Assembly: GCF_000473245.1 (NCBI RefSeq)
Contig: NC_022524.1
Location: forward strand, 3,868,501-3,932,500
Direction of reading: 5' to 3'
Source: Bacillus infantis NRRL B-14911
GTDB lineage: Bacteria > Bacillota > Bacilli > Bacillales > Cytobacillaceae
Length of the DNA: 64,000 nt
The position numbers and the translations under genes are program-made. Positions 55,503 through 63,224 of this stretch are shown here, in pieces. The notes below the pieces were generated by a model, which was not told the DNA's origin, made no database searches, and worked only from the letters and a program-made list of their open reading frames with translations. Position 1 is the stretch's first letter. Each line of letters starts with the position of its first letter.

Positions 55503-56135
55503 ATGGAATTACAATTAGCATTAGACCTGGTAAACATTCCTGAAGCAATCGAGTTGGTGAAAGAAGTAGAGGAGCATATCGATGTCGTTGAAATCGGCAC
55601 TCCTGTTGTTATAAATGAAGGCCTCAAAGCCGTTAAAGAAGTAAAGGAAGCATTCCCTAACCTGAAAGTGCTTGCCGACCTGAAGATCATGGATGCAGCA
55701 GGATATGAAGTCATGAAGGCATCTGAAGCTGGCGCAGACATCATCACGATCCTCGGCGCTGCTGAAGACGAGTCCATCAAAGGGGCCGTAGAAGAGGCGA
55801 AAAAGCAAGGCAAAAAAATCCTTGTTGATATGATTGCCGTCAAGGACCTTGAAGGGCGCGCAAAAGAACTGGACGAGCTCGGCGTTGACTATATTTGCGT
55901 ACACACCGGCTATGACCTGCAAGCTGTGGGCCAGAACTCTTTTGAAGATCTAAAAACAATTAAAAGCGTTGTAAAAAATGCCAAAACAGCCATCGCGGGC
56001 GGAATCAAGCTTGAGACCCTTCCGGAAGTGGTCAAGGCTCAGCCGGATCTGGTCATCGTAGGCGGTGGCATCACCAGCCAGGACGATAAAAAAGCAGCTG
56101 CAAGCAAAATGCAGGAAATCATCAAGCAAGGGTAA
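55503..56135 (+). CDS. hxlA: 3-hexulose-6-phosphate synthase
   Basis: 210 residues, orotidine-5'-phosphate-decarboxylase superfamily: the catalytic DLKIMDAAGYE (about 60-70) and the AGGIKLE/VGGGITS phosphate-binding ends are seen. It condenses formaldehyde with ribulose-5-phosphate to give hexulose-6-phosphate (RuMP pathway), mainly for detoxification in Bacilli. ATG at 55503 with AAGGAG 9 nt upstream; a start at 55494 would be inside the ribosome binding site. First gene of hxlA-hxlB-yoxD. Confidence 0.95.
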   Translation: MELQLALDLVNIPEAIELVKEVEEHIDVVEIGTPVVINEGLKAVKEVKEAFPNLKVLADLKIMDAAGYEVMKASEAGADIITILGAAEDESIKGAVEEAKKQGKKILVDMIAVKDLEGRAKELDELGVDYICVHTGYDLQAVGQNSFEDLKTIKSVVKNAKTAIAGGIKLETLPEVVKAQPDLVIVGGGITSQDDKKAAASKMQEIIKQG

Positions 56136-56139
56136 GATG

Positions 56140-56697
56140 ATGGATACTATAGAATACCTGAAAAAGATTCTGAACGAGCTGGAACATGCGGCTGAAGCGA
56201 TTGACCCAGGGCAGGCGGAAGCACTCGCAAGCCAGATACTCGAATCCGGAAAAGTGTTCACAGCAGGCGCCGGCAGGTCAGGATTCATGGCAAAATCCTT
56301 TGCCATGAGGCTCATGCATATGGGGGTCGACGCCTATGTCATCGGCGAAACCGTCACGCCGGGCTTCGAGGAGAATGATCTGCTGATCATCGGGTCGGGC
56401 TCCGGAGAGACAAAGAGCCTCGTTTCCATGGCTGAAAAAGCCAGGTCGATCGGCGGCAAAATAGCAGCCGCTACAATCGTCCCTGACTCATCCATCGCCA
56501 GCCTCGCTGACATCACTGTCAAAATGCCTGGCGCGACAAAGGATCAGAACGAAGGCGGGCTTTCCACCATCCAGCCGATGGGATCACTGTTCGAGCAGTC
56601 CCTTCTCCTGCTTTATGATGCCATCATCCTTCGCGTCATGGAGAAAAAAGGCCTTGATTCAGCCAAAATGTTTGGCAGGCATGCCAATTTGGAGTAG
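56140..56697 (+). CDS. hxlB: 6-phospho-3-hexuloisomerase
   Basis: 185 residues, SIS (sugar isomerase) domain with FTAGAGRSGFMAKSFAMRL (about 36-54) and the GSGSGETKS loop (about 87-95). It converts hexulose-6-phosphate to fructose-6-phosphate, completing formaldehyde fixation. It begins 4 nt after hxlA; the second of two adjacent ATGs has the better spacing from AAGGG. Confidence 0.95.
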   Translation: MDTIEYLKKILNELEHAAEAIDPGQAEALASQILESGKVFTAGAGRSGFMAKSFAMRLMHMGVDAYVIGETVTPGFEENDLLIIGSGSGETKSLVSMAEKARSIGGKIAAATIVPDSSIASLADITVKMPGATKDQNEGGLSTIQPMGSLFEQSLLLLYDAIILRVMEKKGLDSAKMFGRHANLE

Positions 56698-56724
56698 TAT
56701 CATATCATTAAAAGGAGTGATCTT

Positions 56725-57441
56725 ATGCAAAGCCTAAAAGGAAAAACAGCTTTAATCACAGGCGCCGGCCGCGGCATCGGCCGTGCAGCAGCTATTGCTT
56801 TCGCCAAGGAAGGCATTTCTGTCGGCCTGCTTGGAAGAACTCTTTCCAATCTTGAAAAAGCAGCCGAAGAGCTGAAAGAGTACGACGTAAAAGTATCCTA
56901 TGCTGCTGCCGATGTCCAGGACAGCGATTCCGTCAACAAAGCCGTTGAAAAGATAACGTCTGAGCTTGGCCAGATCGATATCCTGATCAATAATGCAGGC
57001 ATCGCTAAATTTGGCGGCTTCCTGGAGCTTTCCCCGCAGGAGTGGGAAGACATCATTCAGGTAAACCTGATGGGCGTCTACCATGTCACACGTGCGGTCC
57101 TGCCTGGAATGATCGAAAGAAAATCCGGCGATATCATCAATATCTCATCAACTGCCGGCCAAAAAGGTGCTCCTGTGACAAGCGCCTACAGTGCTTCCAA
57201 GTTTGCCGTCCTCGGCCTGACAGAATCACTGATGCTTGAGGTCAGAAAGCATAATATCCGGGTCAGTGCCCTGACGCCAAGCACTGTGGCGACAGATCTT
57301 GCAATTGAAACAAACCTGACTGACGGAAATCCTGAAAAAGTCATGCAGCCTGAAGATTTGGCAGAATACATGGTGGCCCAGCTGAAGCTGAACCCGCGCA
57401 TTTTTATTAAAAATGCCGGAATGTGGTCTACCAATCCATAA
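56725..57441 (+). CDS. yoxD: Short-chain dehydrogenase/reductase YoxD
   Basis: 238-residue SDR with the cofactor motif TGAGRGIG (12-19), NNAG (89-92) and the S-Y-K triad (S142, Y155, K159 in AYSASK). Overall it follows YoxD of B. subtilis closely, including the C-terminal MWSTNP. AAGGAG is 8 nt before the ATG, 27 nt after hxlB, so co-transcribed. Its substrate is unknown. Placement behind hxlAB differs from B. subtilis and could tie it to aldehyde stress. Confidence 0.88.
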   Translation: MQSLKGKTALITGAGRGIGRAAAIAFAKEGISVGLLGRTLSNLEKAAEELKEYDVKVSYAAADVQDSDSVNKAVEKITSELGQIDILINNAGIAKFGGFLELSPQEWEDIIQVNLMGVYHVTRAVLPGMIERKSGDIINISSTAGQKGAPVTSAYSASKFAVLGLTESLMLEVRKHNIRVSALTPSTVATDLAIETNLTDGNPEKVMQPEDLAEYMVAQLKLNPRIFIKNAGMWSTNP

Positions 57442-57450
57442 GAATCTTAA

Positions 57451-57475
57451 GAAGCAGACCGCACTGGTCTGCTTC
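57451..57475. terminator. Bidirectional terminator between yoxD and glycosidase-like gene
   Basis: Perfect 10-bp stem GAAGCAGACC/GGTCTGCTTC with a GCACT loop and T-rich tails on both strands. Confidence 0.85.
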
Positions 57476-57479
57476 TTTT

Positions 57480-58547
57480 CTATCTCTCCTTAGTCAGCTC
57501 AACCTTTCCGACTGTAAAATAAAATGGGGACGGGAATGGCGGGCGCCTCTTCTTTTTTAAACAGTCCAGGGCGATGTTCATCCAGTTTCTTTCCCTGTGC
57601 AGCCCTGTAAAAAATACATAGAGGGTATTCCGGTCAGCTTCCGACTCCCCATAGTGGCCTGAGGGGCTGCCAATGCCATGCTTGTACCAGTCCTCCCCCT
57701 CCTCTGCATCCAGGATACAATAAGGATCAGATGACCAGCCGCTGCGCTTTCCGTCCGGCTCAGTTCCCTGCAAAAGCCACAGGCCCTGTTTGGGAAACGG
57801 CTTTCGCCCATATAAATTGGTGCTGCGGCATACCAGCATTTCAAACCCTTCCGGTGCTGAAGGGTGAACTGATGCATCATAATAGTTTTCACCCTCTCCA
57901 AACAAAGGGAAAGGGCTGCTCCAGCCTGTCAATCCATTGTCACTTTCTGTGTACATGATTGTATAATGCGGATAGCCCTTTTTCCCTGTCTCCCGTCTTG
58001 TGGTTACATACCACATCCTCCACTTTCCATCAATGAATCCTGCCTTAGGCTCGAGCACATTCGGGCTGCTGCTCGTCCCCTTAATTACCGGGAAGGGTAT
58101 CCTCCTCCAGCCGCCGGCTGTCCTTTCAATAGCCCCGATAGAGTATGGAGCATCATTGTCGAGGACCTTTTTGGAGGCTCTTCCTGTATAATAAATCAAT
58201 TCTTTTGTTTCACCATTTTTTCCTTTTCCCTTCACATAGCAGGGAGTATGAAAGCCGAAGTAATCCCAGCTCCCTTTCTCGGAATTCTCAATAAGAGGCT
58301 TTGCCTTTTTCGGGTTCTGATTATCCATGGAAAGCTTCCAATTATTGCTGCTGAGCGGTTCCCCATGCGGGAGCGAGGCGGTGAATAGGTTGTTTTTGAA
58401 ATTTGTCTGAAAGCCGCCGATAAACATCTGCCACCGGCCATCCACTTTTTCTACATGCGGATCCCCAAATCCAAGAACATTGGTGATTTCGCCATACCTC
58501 TCAATCTGGTCAAATAGCTTGACCGGCTTTTTCACAATATATTTCAT
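57480..58547 (-). CDS. Glycoside hydrolase-like five-bladed propeller protein
   Basis: 355 residues; tandem Trp/Asp-rich blades such as FGDPHVEKVDGRWQMF, GFIDGKWRMWYVTT and RNTLYVFFTGLHRERNW, the layout of GH43/GH32/GH68-type propellers. No signal peptide, so probably cytoplasmic. An acidic residue set fitting both GH families can be picked (D29 in GDPH, E in ESDNG), but catalytic residues are not certain. Substrate unknown. Converges on yoxD, no sugar transport genes nearby. Confidence 0.6.
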   Translation of the reverse strand: MKYIVKKPVKLFDQIERYGEITNVLGFGDPHVEKVDGRWQMFIGGFQTNFKNNLFTASLPHGEPLSSNNWKLSMDNQNPKKAKPLIENSEKGSWDYFGFHTPCYVKGKGKNGETKELIYYTGRASKKVLDNDAPYSIGAIERTAGGWRRIPFPVIKGTSSSPNVLEPKAGFIDGKWRMWYVTTRRETGKKGYPHYTIMYTESDNGLTGWSSPFPLFGEGENYYDASVHPSAPEGFEMLVCRSTNLYGRKPFPKQGLWLLQGTEPDGKRSGWSSDPYCILDAEEGEDWYKHGIGSPSGHYGESEADRNTLYVFFTGLHRERNWMNIALDCLKKKRRPPFPSPFYFTVGKVELTKER

Positions 58548-58612
58548 ATAGAAGTCACCCCGCCTCTCATCTATGCTATCGTTAATTTATGCTATATATC
58601 TTTTCACATACA

Positions 58613-58637
58613 AAAAAACCGCCCCTCTTGAGGGGCA
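58613..58637 (-). terminator. Terminator of sulfane-sulfur cluster
   Basis: Stem GCCCCTC/GAGGGGC with a very small loop, followed by GGTTTTTTTGT on the minus strand; 9 nt after the TSUP stop. Confidence 0.7.
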
Positions 58638-58645
58638 GCATCCTG

Positions 58646-59422
58646 TTATAAAATATCCATCCAGGTCTTAATAGCTGTAGCGAAGATCAGGACAGCCAGG
58701 ATCACTTGCAGCAATTTCGTATTGGCTTTTTTCCCTGCATTCGCCCCAAGAGGAGAGGCCAGCAGGCTTGCCGCAACCATGATCAGGGCTGGAAGATACT
58801 CCACCTGTCCGGTCGAAATCTTAGCCGCTGTTGCACCAATGGAAGAAATAAATGTAATGGCGAGGGAAGATGCTATCGTCATCCTTGTTGGTATTTTCAG
58901 GACAGCAAGCATAATCGGAACAAGCAGGAAGGCTCCGCCGGCGCCGACGATTCCCGCACCGATGCCGACGATGAAGGCAAGTGAAGCAGCAAGCCATTTA
59001 TTAAAAACGACCTCATCGAGCGGAACATCATCAATCCTCTTCTTCGGAATGAACATCATGACCGCCGCAATCAAGGCAAGTATGCCGTACACAAGGCTGA
59101 TGCCTGCTTCTGGCAGGAATTTCGAACCGAATCCGCCGATCATGCTTCCGGCAAGGATGCTGATGCCCATATAAAGGATCAGGGACTTATTTAAAAACCC
59201 TCCTTTACGATAGGCCCATACACCGCCGATTGTCGCAAATAGCACCTGGACCGCACTGATGCCGGTAACTTCATGCGCAGTGAATGAAGCCAAACCCAAA
59301 AGAGCCGGTATATACAGCAGCATAGGAAAATTGATGATCGCACCGCCTATGCCGAGCAGCCCGGAAATAAACGATCCAGCAAAGCCAAGCAGGAAAATGA
59401 CGATGATTAATTCAATGCTCAT
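58646..59422 (-). CDS. TauE/SafE (TSUP) family sulfite/sulfonate exporter
   Basis: 258 residues with about eight hydrophobic segments. Two TSUP half-motifs: [12 protein letters not shown] near the N-terminus and [16 protein letters not shown] in the second half. It lies after the sulfane-sulfur genes, separated from them by the inverted repeat unit, and would export sulfite or thiosulfate formed by the persulfide enzymes. ATG at 59422 has GGAGG 9 nt upstream; another ATG at 59431 is too close to that site. Confidence 0.85.
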   Translation of the reverse strand: MSIELIIVIFLLGFAGSFISGLLGIGGAIINFPMLLYIPALLGLASFTAHEVTGISAVQVLFATIGGVWAYRKGGFLNKSLILYMGISILAGSMIGGFGSKFLPEAGISLVYGILALIAAVMMFIPKKRIDDVPLDEVVFNKWLAASLAFIVGIGAGIVGAGGAFLLVPIMLAVLKIPTRMTIASSLAITFISSIGATAAKISTGQVEYLPALIMVAASLLASPLGANAGKKANTKLLQVILAVLIFATAIKTWMDIL

Positions 59423-59514
59423 GGTTCTCATCCTCCCTTTTCAGGAAAAAGCCTGCCGGCTGTGAAAATTCAAACGGCAGGCTTTTCCCTCATAAAAAAA
59501 CGGCAATTTTCACT

Positions 59515-59697
59515 TAGATTACTGTCTAGCAGCTGCGCCCCCTCGAGGTCACAAGTCAATCCTCCCAAAAAGGCAAAGAACGCCTTTCTGGAGGATCGCC
59601 TTGAGGCCCCCAAGATGGGGGTCATGCAGACGTTGCCACAGGACGTGGCGTTCTTAGTCTGCGTTCCTTTAGTAGCAAGGCGCTTGCGCTTTTCTAA
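59515..59697 (-). repeat. Diverged structured repeat unit (inverted orientation)
   Basis: Read on the minus strand, this region begins TTAGAAAAGCGCAAGCGCC, contains the same extra arm seen in cluster B units 3-4 (AAGGAACGCAG, GCCACGTCCTGTGGC, and a CCC..GGG stem), then a stem closing GGCGTTCTTTGCC, and ends TGACCTCGAGGGGGCGC. It therefore keeps the inner loops but differs in its ends. It starts 0-1 nt after the stop of the rhodanese-MBL gene, giving a transcript 3' end. Confidence 0.75.
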
Positions 59698-60825
59698 TTA
59701 CCTGACAGCACAGCGGTTTGGACCTATTTCCATTTCACGCTGCTCTTCTTCATCAGGAGTGATTCTGCCCATATTGGTTTTGCGGATTTCCTGATAGGCA
59801 TTCGGCTGCGGCGGGAGGTTTTCGGTGACCAGCCTGCGGAATTCTGCCTCATCGCTGATGTTCAGGCCATGGTTTTCTGCAAATAAGGTGCCCAGCTTCT
59901 TAGAAACAGAACCATCATCATTCAATTCATCAATGATCATGAAATGGGCCGGCAGAACGAGCAGCTCTTCAGACAGATCGCGGTATCGCTTATACAGTGT
60001 CTCACGCAGATCCCCTACCCAGTCGTCTGCCAGGCCGGCCAGATCAGGACGGCCAATGCTGTCGATGAATAAAATATCGCCAGAAAGCAAGTATCGTCCA
60101 TCAATCACGAAAGATGTTGATCCAATCGTATGGCCAGGAGAGTACAATGCATGGATATCAATAGCAGTTGTGCCGATTTTCACTGTTCTTCCATCTTCAA
60201 GGCTGCTGTAATCGAAAGTGACTTCGCCGGCATCCTTTGGCGGCAGCCAGTAGCTAGCGCCAGTTTGCTCAGCAAGCATTCTTCCTCCGGAAATATGGTC
60301 GGCATGAAGATGTGTGTCAAACACATGCTTGATCGCTGCGCCTTTTTCGTCAGCAAACCCTCTGTATGCTTCCGTCACTCGGGCTGCATCAATAATGGCC
60401 GCTTCCCCGCCGGAAATCGCCATATAAGAAAGACAGCCTTTCCCCAGGCGCACAAATTGGTACAGCTCTCCGCCGTCCTTCAGGTCCCCAACTTTGACCG
60501 GTTCAAGATGCTCGCTCCATGCCTTCATTCCGCCCTGCAGATAAGATACATCCAGCCCTTCATCGGAAAGCATCTCAGCTACCATTACAGATGAACCTTC
60601 CTTGGCACAGACAACCAGGATATCTTTATCTGCCGGCAGCTTTTCCATAATCTCCCCGACGCCGTCCAAAAGATCGAAATAAGGAATATTCAAATACTGA
60701 AAGTGGTCTCCTTCCATTTTCCAATCCGCGAATGCATCATGATTTCGGACATCAAGAATGAACATTTCTTCTTTTTGAATTACTTTTTGCGCAGCTTCTT
60801 CAGCAGTCATTGCTTTTACAGTCAA
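59698..60825 (-). CDS. Rhodanese-MBL fold persulfide dioxygenase-like protein (CstB-related)
   Basis: 375 residues. N-terminal rhodanese with C73 (VVCAKEGSS), then a metallo-beta-lactamase domain with [10 protein letters not shown] (H172, H174, D176, H177), the iron site of persulfide dioxygenases (ETHE1/CstB). CstB of S. aureus has MBL first and rhodanese after; here the rhodanese is first, so this is a different architecture. TTG at 60825 has AGGGGG 8 nt upstream. It would oxidise persulfides, with the rhodanese making thiosulfate. Downstream of the TusA-rhodanese gene. Confidence 0.85.
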   Translation of the reverse strand: MTVKAMTAEEAAQKVIQKEEMFILDVRNHDAFADWKMEGDHFQYLNIPYFDLLDGVGEIMEKLPADKDILVVCAKEGSSVMVAEMLSDEGLDVSYLQGGMKAWSEHLEPVKVGDLKDGGELYQFVRLGKGCLSYMAISGGEAAIIDAARVTEAYRGFADEKGAAIKHVFDTHLHADHISGGRMLAEQTGASYWLPPKDAGEVTFDYSSLEDGRTVKIGTTAIDIHALYSPGHTIGSTSFVIDGRYLLSGDILFIDSIGRPDLAGLADDWVGDLRETLYKRYRDLSEELLVLPAHFMIIDELNDDGSVSKKLGTLFAENHGLNISDEAEFRRLVTENLPPQPNAYQEIRKTNMGRITPDEEEQREMEIGPNRCAVR

Positions 60826-60830
60826 CCCAA

Positions 60831-60846
60831 TTACCCCCTACCGTAT
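60831..60846. promoter_or_regulatory. Possible degenerate CstR site
   Basis: TTACCCCCTACCGTAT keeps only the outer arms of the ATACC...GGTAT pattern seen at four stronger sites. It overlaps the ribosome binding site of the rhodanese-MBL gene, so the match may be by chance. Confidence 0.3.
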
Positions 60847-60864
60847 ACTTTAATGCAAAATTTT

Positions 60865-61440
60865 TTATTGATTCATACTGGCTGATGGTCCGTTCCACTG
60901 GCTCATGCCAGGGATCACATTTTTAACATCCTTGAAGCCTTTGGCATCAAGCATCCTTGCAGCAAGATCGCTTCTGCTGCCTGTCCGGCAGACTACATAA
61001 ACCGGCGCTTCAACGTCCAATTCTCCAGCGCGCTCCTCCAGCTCTCCTAATGGGATGGAGACAGCGCCCGGAATGTGGTGGAAAGCAAATTCTGCAGATT
61101 CCCGTACATCCAGCACAATGATATCGCCGTCTTCTCCCACAAGTTTCTCAAGATCTTCATTGCTGACAACATGAGGATGCTTTTTCTCCTGCACCTCTTC
61201 GCCGCTTGCTTTGCGCAGATAATGCTTAAGCACGCCTTCCTCTTCAACAGTTCCAAGATACTGATGGCCGGCACTTTCAGCCCAAGCCTTCAAATCTGCT
61301 TTTGAACCTTTATCAGTAGCCAGCACCTCCAGTACTTCGCCTGCATTCATGCCCGTAATCATTTTTTTCGTTTTGACAATTGGCATAGGGCATGCAAGCC
61401 CTTTTGCGTCAAGAGTGGAATCTGTTTTAATCTGTGTCAT
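60865..61440 (-). CDS. TusA-rhodanese fusion sulfurtransferase (CstA-like)
   Basis: 191 residues: TusA/SirA domain with C17 in GLACPMP, then a rhodanese with C151 in VVCRTGSRSD. Both persulfide-carrying cysteines are present. It resembles CstA, which passes persulfide sulfur; S. aureus CstA also has a third DsrE domain, which is a separate gene here. ATG at 61440 with GGGAGG upstream, overlapping a CstR-like operator. An ORF open further upstream is ignored. Confidence 0.88.
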   Translation of the reverse strand: MTQIKTDSTLDAKGLACPMPIVKTKKMITGMNAGEVLEVLATDKGSKADLKAWAESAGHQYLGTVEEEGVLKHYLRKASGEEVQEKKHPHVVSNEDLEKLVGEDGDIIVLDVRESAEFAFHHIPGAVSIPLGELEERAGELDVEAPVYVVCRTGSRSDLAARMLDAKGFKDVKNVIPGMSQWNGPSASMNQ

Positions 61441-61444
61441 CTTT

Positions 61445-61460
61445 AAACCTCCCGGGGTAT
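61445..61460. promoter_or_regulatory. CstR-like operator upstream of TusA-rhodanese gene
   Basis: AAACCTCCCGGGGTAT, with the ACC...GGGTAT arms of the family. Overlaps the ribosome binding site, so conservation could also reflect that. Confidence 0.45.
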
Positions 61461-61477
61461 ATGATTTCCTAAAAAAA

Positions 61478-61771
61478 TTACTCCGTGCGCCCTTCCCAGG
61501 CAAGCATTCCGCCTTCCATATTAACAACCTTGAAGCCATGGGATTCAAGCAGCTGGCACGCCCTTCCGCTGCGGCCTCCTGACCGGCATACAAGGACATA
61601 TTCTTTATTTTTATCAAGCTCATGCATCCTGAATTCAAGGAGTCCAAGCGGGATATTCACACTATCAGGAATACGGCCCTCTTTTACCTCATCCACTTCC
61701 CGGACATCCACAATATTAAGCATTCCTTTTTCCAGCTTGCTTTCTACTTCTTTAGCTGACCATTTCTCCAT
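61478..61771 (-). CDS. Single-domain rhodanese sulfurtransferase
   Basis: 97 residues with the active loop VCRSGGRSG (C62). Single-domain rhodaneses pass persulfide sulfur between TusA, DsrE and rhodanese-fusion partners. AGGAGG is 9 nt before the ATG. Lies 37 nt upstream of the fusion gene and 12 nt after dsrE, so co-transcribed. Confidence 0.9.
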   Translation of the reverse strand: MEKWSAKEVESKLEKGMLNIVDVREVDEVKEGRIPDSVNIPLGLLEFRMHELDKNKEYVLVCRSGGRSGRACQLLESHGFKVVNMEGGMLAWEGRTE

Positions 61772-61783
61772 TGTGTTGCCCTC

Positions 61784-62263
61784 CTATATAAACAGATTTA
61801 CATTGCCGTCTTCGGCATCACCAAGATAAGCTGCAACACCAGCATATTCAATATTGTCAAGCAGCTCCTCCTGCTGCAGTCCGAGCAAATCCATCGTCAT
61901 CGTACAGGCAACCAGTTTTACATCCTGTTCCTGAGCCATCTCGATCAGCTGCGGCAGCGGGAGTGCATTATGCTTTTTCATTACGCCTTTGATCATCTTA
62001 GGGCCAAGGCCAGCGAAGTGCATCTTTGAAAGCCCCATTTTATCGGCTCCCCTTGGCATCATCCTGCCGAACATCTTTTCCATGAATCCTTTTTTAACCA
62101 TAGTATTCTCATCTTTCCGAAGAGCATTCAATCCCCAGAAGGTATGGAAAATGGTAACTTCGTGATCATACGCTGCAGCACCGTTCGCAATGATATAGGC
62201 TGCCATTGCTTTATCATAATCTCCGCTAAAAAGGACAATCGTTGTTCTTTTCTTTTCTGACAT
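61784..62263 (-). CDS. DsrE/DsrF-like sulfur carrier
   Basis: 159 residues, DsrE-like fold, with C120 in KLVACTMTMDLLG as the probable persulfide carrier. The basic middle (MVKKGFMEKMFGRMMPRG) with many methionines is typical of the DsrE2 branch. ATG at 62263 has GAGGGGG 7 nt upstream; ATG at 62278 lies inside the upstream operator region. Third gene of the tusA-dsrE-rhodanese-fusion row. Confidence 0.88.
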   Translation of the reverse strand: MSEKKRTTIVLFSGDYDKAMAAYIIANGAAAYDHEVTIFHTFWGLNALRKDENTMVKKGFMEKMFGRMMPRGADKMGLSKMHFAGLGPKMIKGVMKKHNALPLPQLIEMAQEQDVKLVACTMTMDLLGLQQEELLDNIEYAGVAAYLGDAEDGNVNLFI

Positions 62264-62283
62264 TCTAATCCCCCTCATCTAAT

Positions 62284-62299
62284 ATACTGTACTGGGTAT
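62284..62299. promoter_or_regulatory. CstR-like operator upstream of dsrE
   Basis: ATACTGTACTGGGTAT, a near-palindrome with ATAC/GGGTAT arms, 21 nt before the dsrE start. Confidence 0.6.
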
Positions 62300-62317
62300 A
62301 TAACCCTGCAAAAAAAA

Positions 62318-62545
62318 TCAGCCTTTTTTAATGTAAAAAGTAAATACGCCTGCTTCTTCCTTCATATCGATCAGTTCATGGCCTGTTGATGAAGCCCATG
62401 CTGTCAGATCGCTCTTCGCTCCCTTGTCAGTTGCCAGGACCTCTAATATCTGTCCTGATTCAAGCTCACCGATTGCCTTCTTTGTTTTAACGATCGGCAT
62501 TGGGCAAGCCAAACCTTTTGCATCTAATACTTTATTGCTGTTCAT
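62318..62545 (-). CDS. TusA-like sulfurtransferase
   Basis: 75 residues, TusA/SirA domain alone with C14 in GLACPMP. Its core is nearly the same as the N-terminal domain of the fusion at 60865, showing they are recent duplicates. AAGGAGG 9 nt before the ATG. It would carry persulfide sulfur in the cytoplasm. Confidence 0.92.
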   Translation of the reverse strand: MNSNKVLDAKGLACPMPIVKTKKAIGELESGQILEVLATDKGAKSDLTAWASSTGHELIDMKEEAGVFTFYIKKG

Positions 62546-62579
62546 GAAAAATTCCTCCTTGGATAATTGTTTTATTTCA

Positions 62580-62595
62580 ATACCTAGTGGGGTAT
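62580..62595. promoter_or_regulatory. CstR-like operator upstream of tusA
   Basis: ATACCTAGTGGGGTAT, 15 of 16 matching the site in front of cstR (read on the opposite strand), 35 nt before tusA. Confidence 0.7.
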
Positions 62596-62626
62596 ATAAT
62601 ATTTCAAAATAAAAAGGATGTCAACC

Positions 62627-62890
62627 CTATCTGCTTCTCACAAGCAGATTGACTGCTTCCTTTATCATCTCTTCCGGCTCCAAAGTGCCATCTTCATCGG
62701 CATCTTTCATGCATTCCACAAGATTTGTGCTCACGATTACGCCGATTGCCCGGTCAATTGCCGACCTTGCAGCAGACAGCTGGGTAATGACATCCTTGCA
62801 ATCTGCATCTTCTTCAATCATGCGCATAACACCGCGCATCTGCCCTTCGACCCGCTTGATCCGGTTCTTCGTTCCATTATTATATTCCAA
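62627..62890 (-). CDS. cstR: CstR-type persulfide-sensing repressor (CsoR family)
   Basis: 87 residues, all-helical CsoR/FrmR family with N-terminal RIKRVEGQMRGV. The two reactive cysteines are C31 and C60, the same numbers as in S. aureus CstR. The Cu(I)-ligand histidine of CsoR (four residues before the second Cys) is N56 here, so it should sense persulfides rather than copper. TTG start at 62890 has GGAGGGGG 6 nt upstream. It lies 82 nt upstream of tusA and probably regulates itself and the cluster. Confidence 0.9.
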   Translation of the reverse strand: MEYNNGTKNRIKRVEGQMRGVMRMIEEDADCKDVITQLSAARSAIDRAIGVIVSTNLVECMKDADEDGTLEPEEMIKEAVNLLVRSR

Positions 62891-62945
62891 AGGATGCCCC
62901 CTCCATTCTTTTGTGAACGCCGCTTTGTTCGGCGGCTATGAACCA

Positions 62946-62974
62946 ATAGTATACCCTACTAGGTATTTTGTCAA
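62946..62974 (-). promoter_or_regulatory. cstR promoter with embedded operator
   Basis: Minus-strand TTGACA (62969-62974) and TACTAT (62946-62951), 17 bp apart. The palindrome ATACCCTACTAGGTAT (62951-62966) fills the spacer, so repressor would exclude RNA polymerase. Confidence 0.75.
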
Positions 62975-63107
62975 CACTCCAAATCTGAATTTCTGTAATA
63001 CTGCATAGCAGGCGCTTTAATACCGGTGATAAGGCTTAAGATTGGACGGGAAGTCTGTAATCCTGCCAGCCTTTTCTTTGCGCTGCAGACTCCCCTGCCT
63101 TTTTTTT
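62967..63107 (+). other. Leader region with terminator-like hairpin before antiporter
   Basis: GGG-A-AGTCTG (63048-63057) pairs with CAGACTCCC (63086-63094), followed by a run of eight T (63100-63107). It looks like a terminator on the plus strand, 118 nt before the antiporter start, with no gene ending in front of it. It may be an attenuator or riboswitch expression platform. Confidence 0.4.
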
Positions 63108-63224
63108 ATCAGCACTGGCATTCATCCTTCCAGCACCGGCTGATCCTGATACCCCCTCGGCTATAAGTTTCTATCTGCTGGCAAAAGGGTAATTTTTCTT
63201 TAAAATGCGAAAGGGGGAAAGTGG

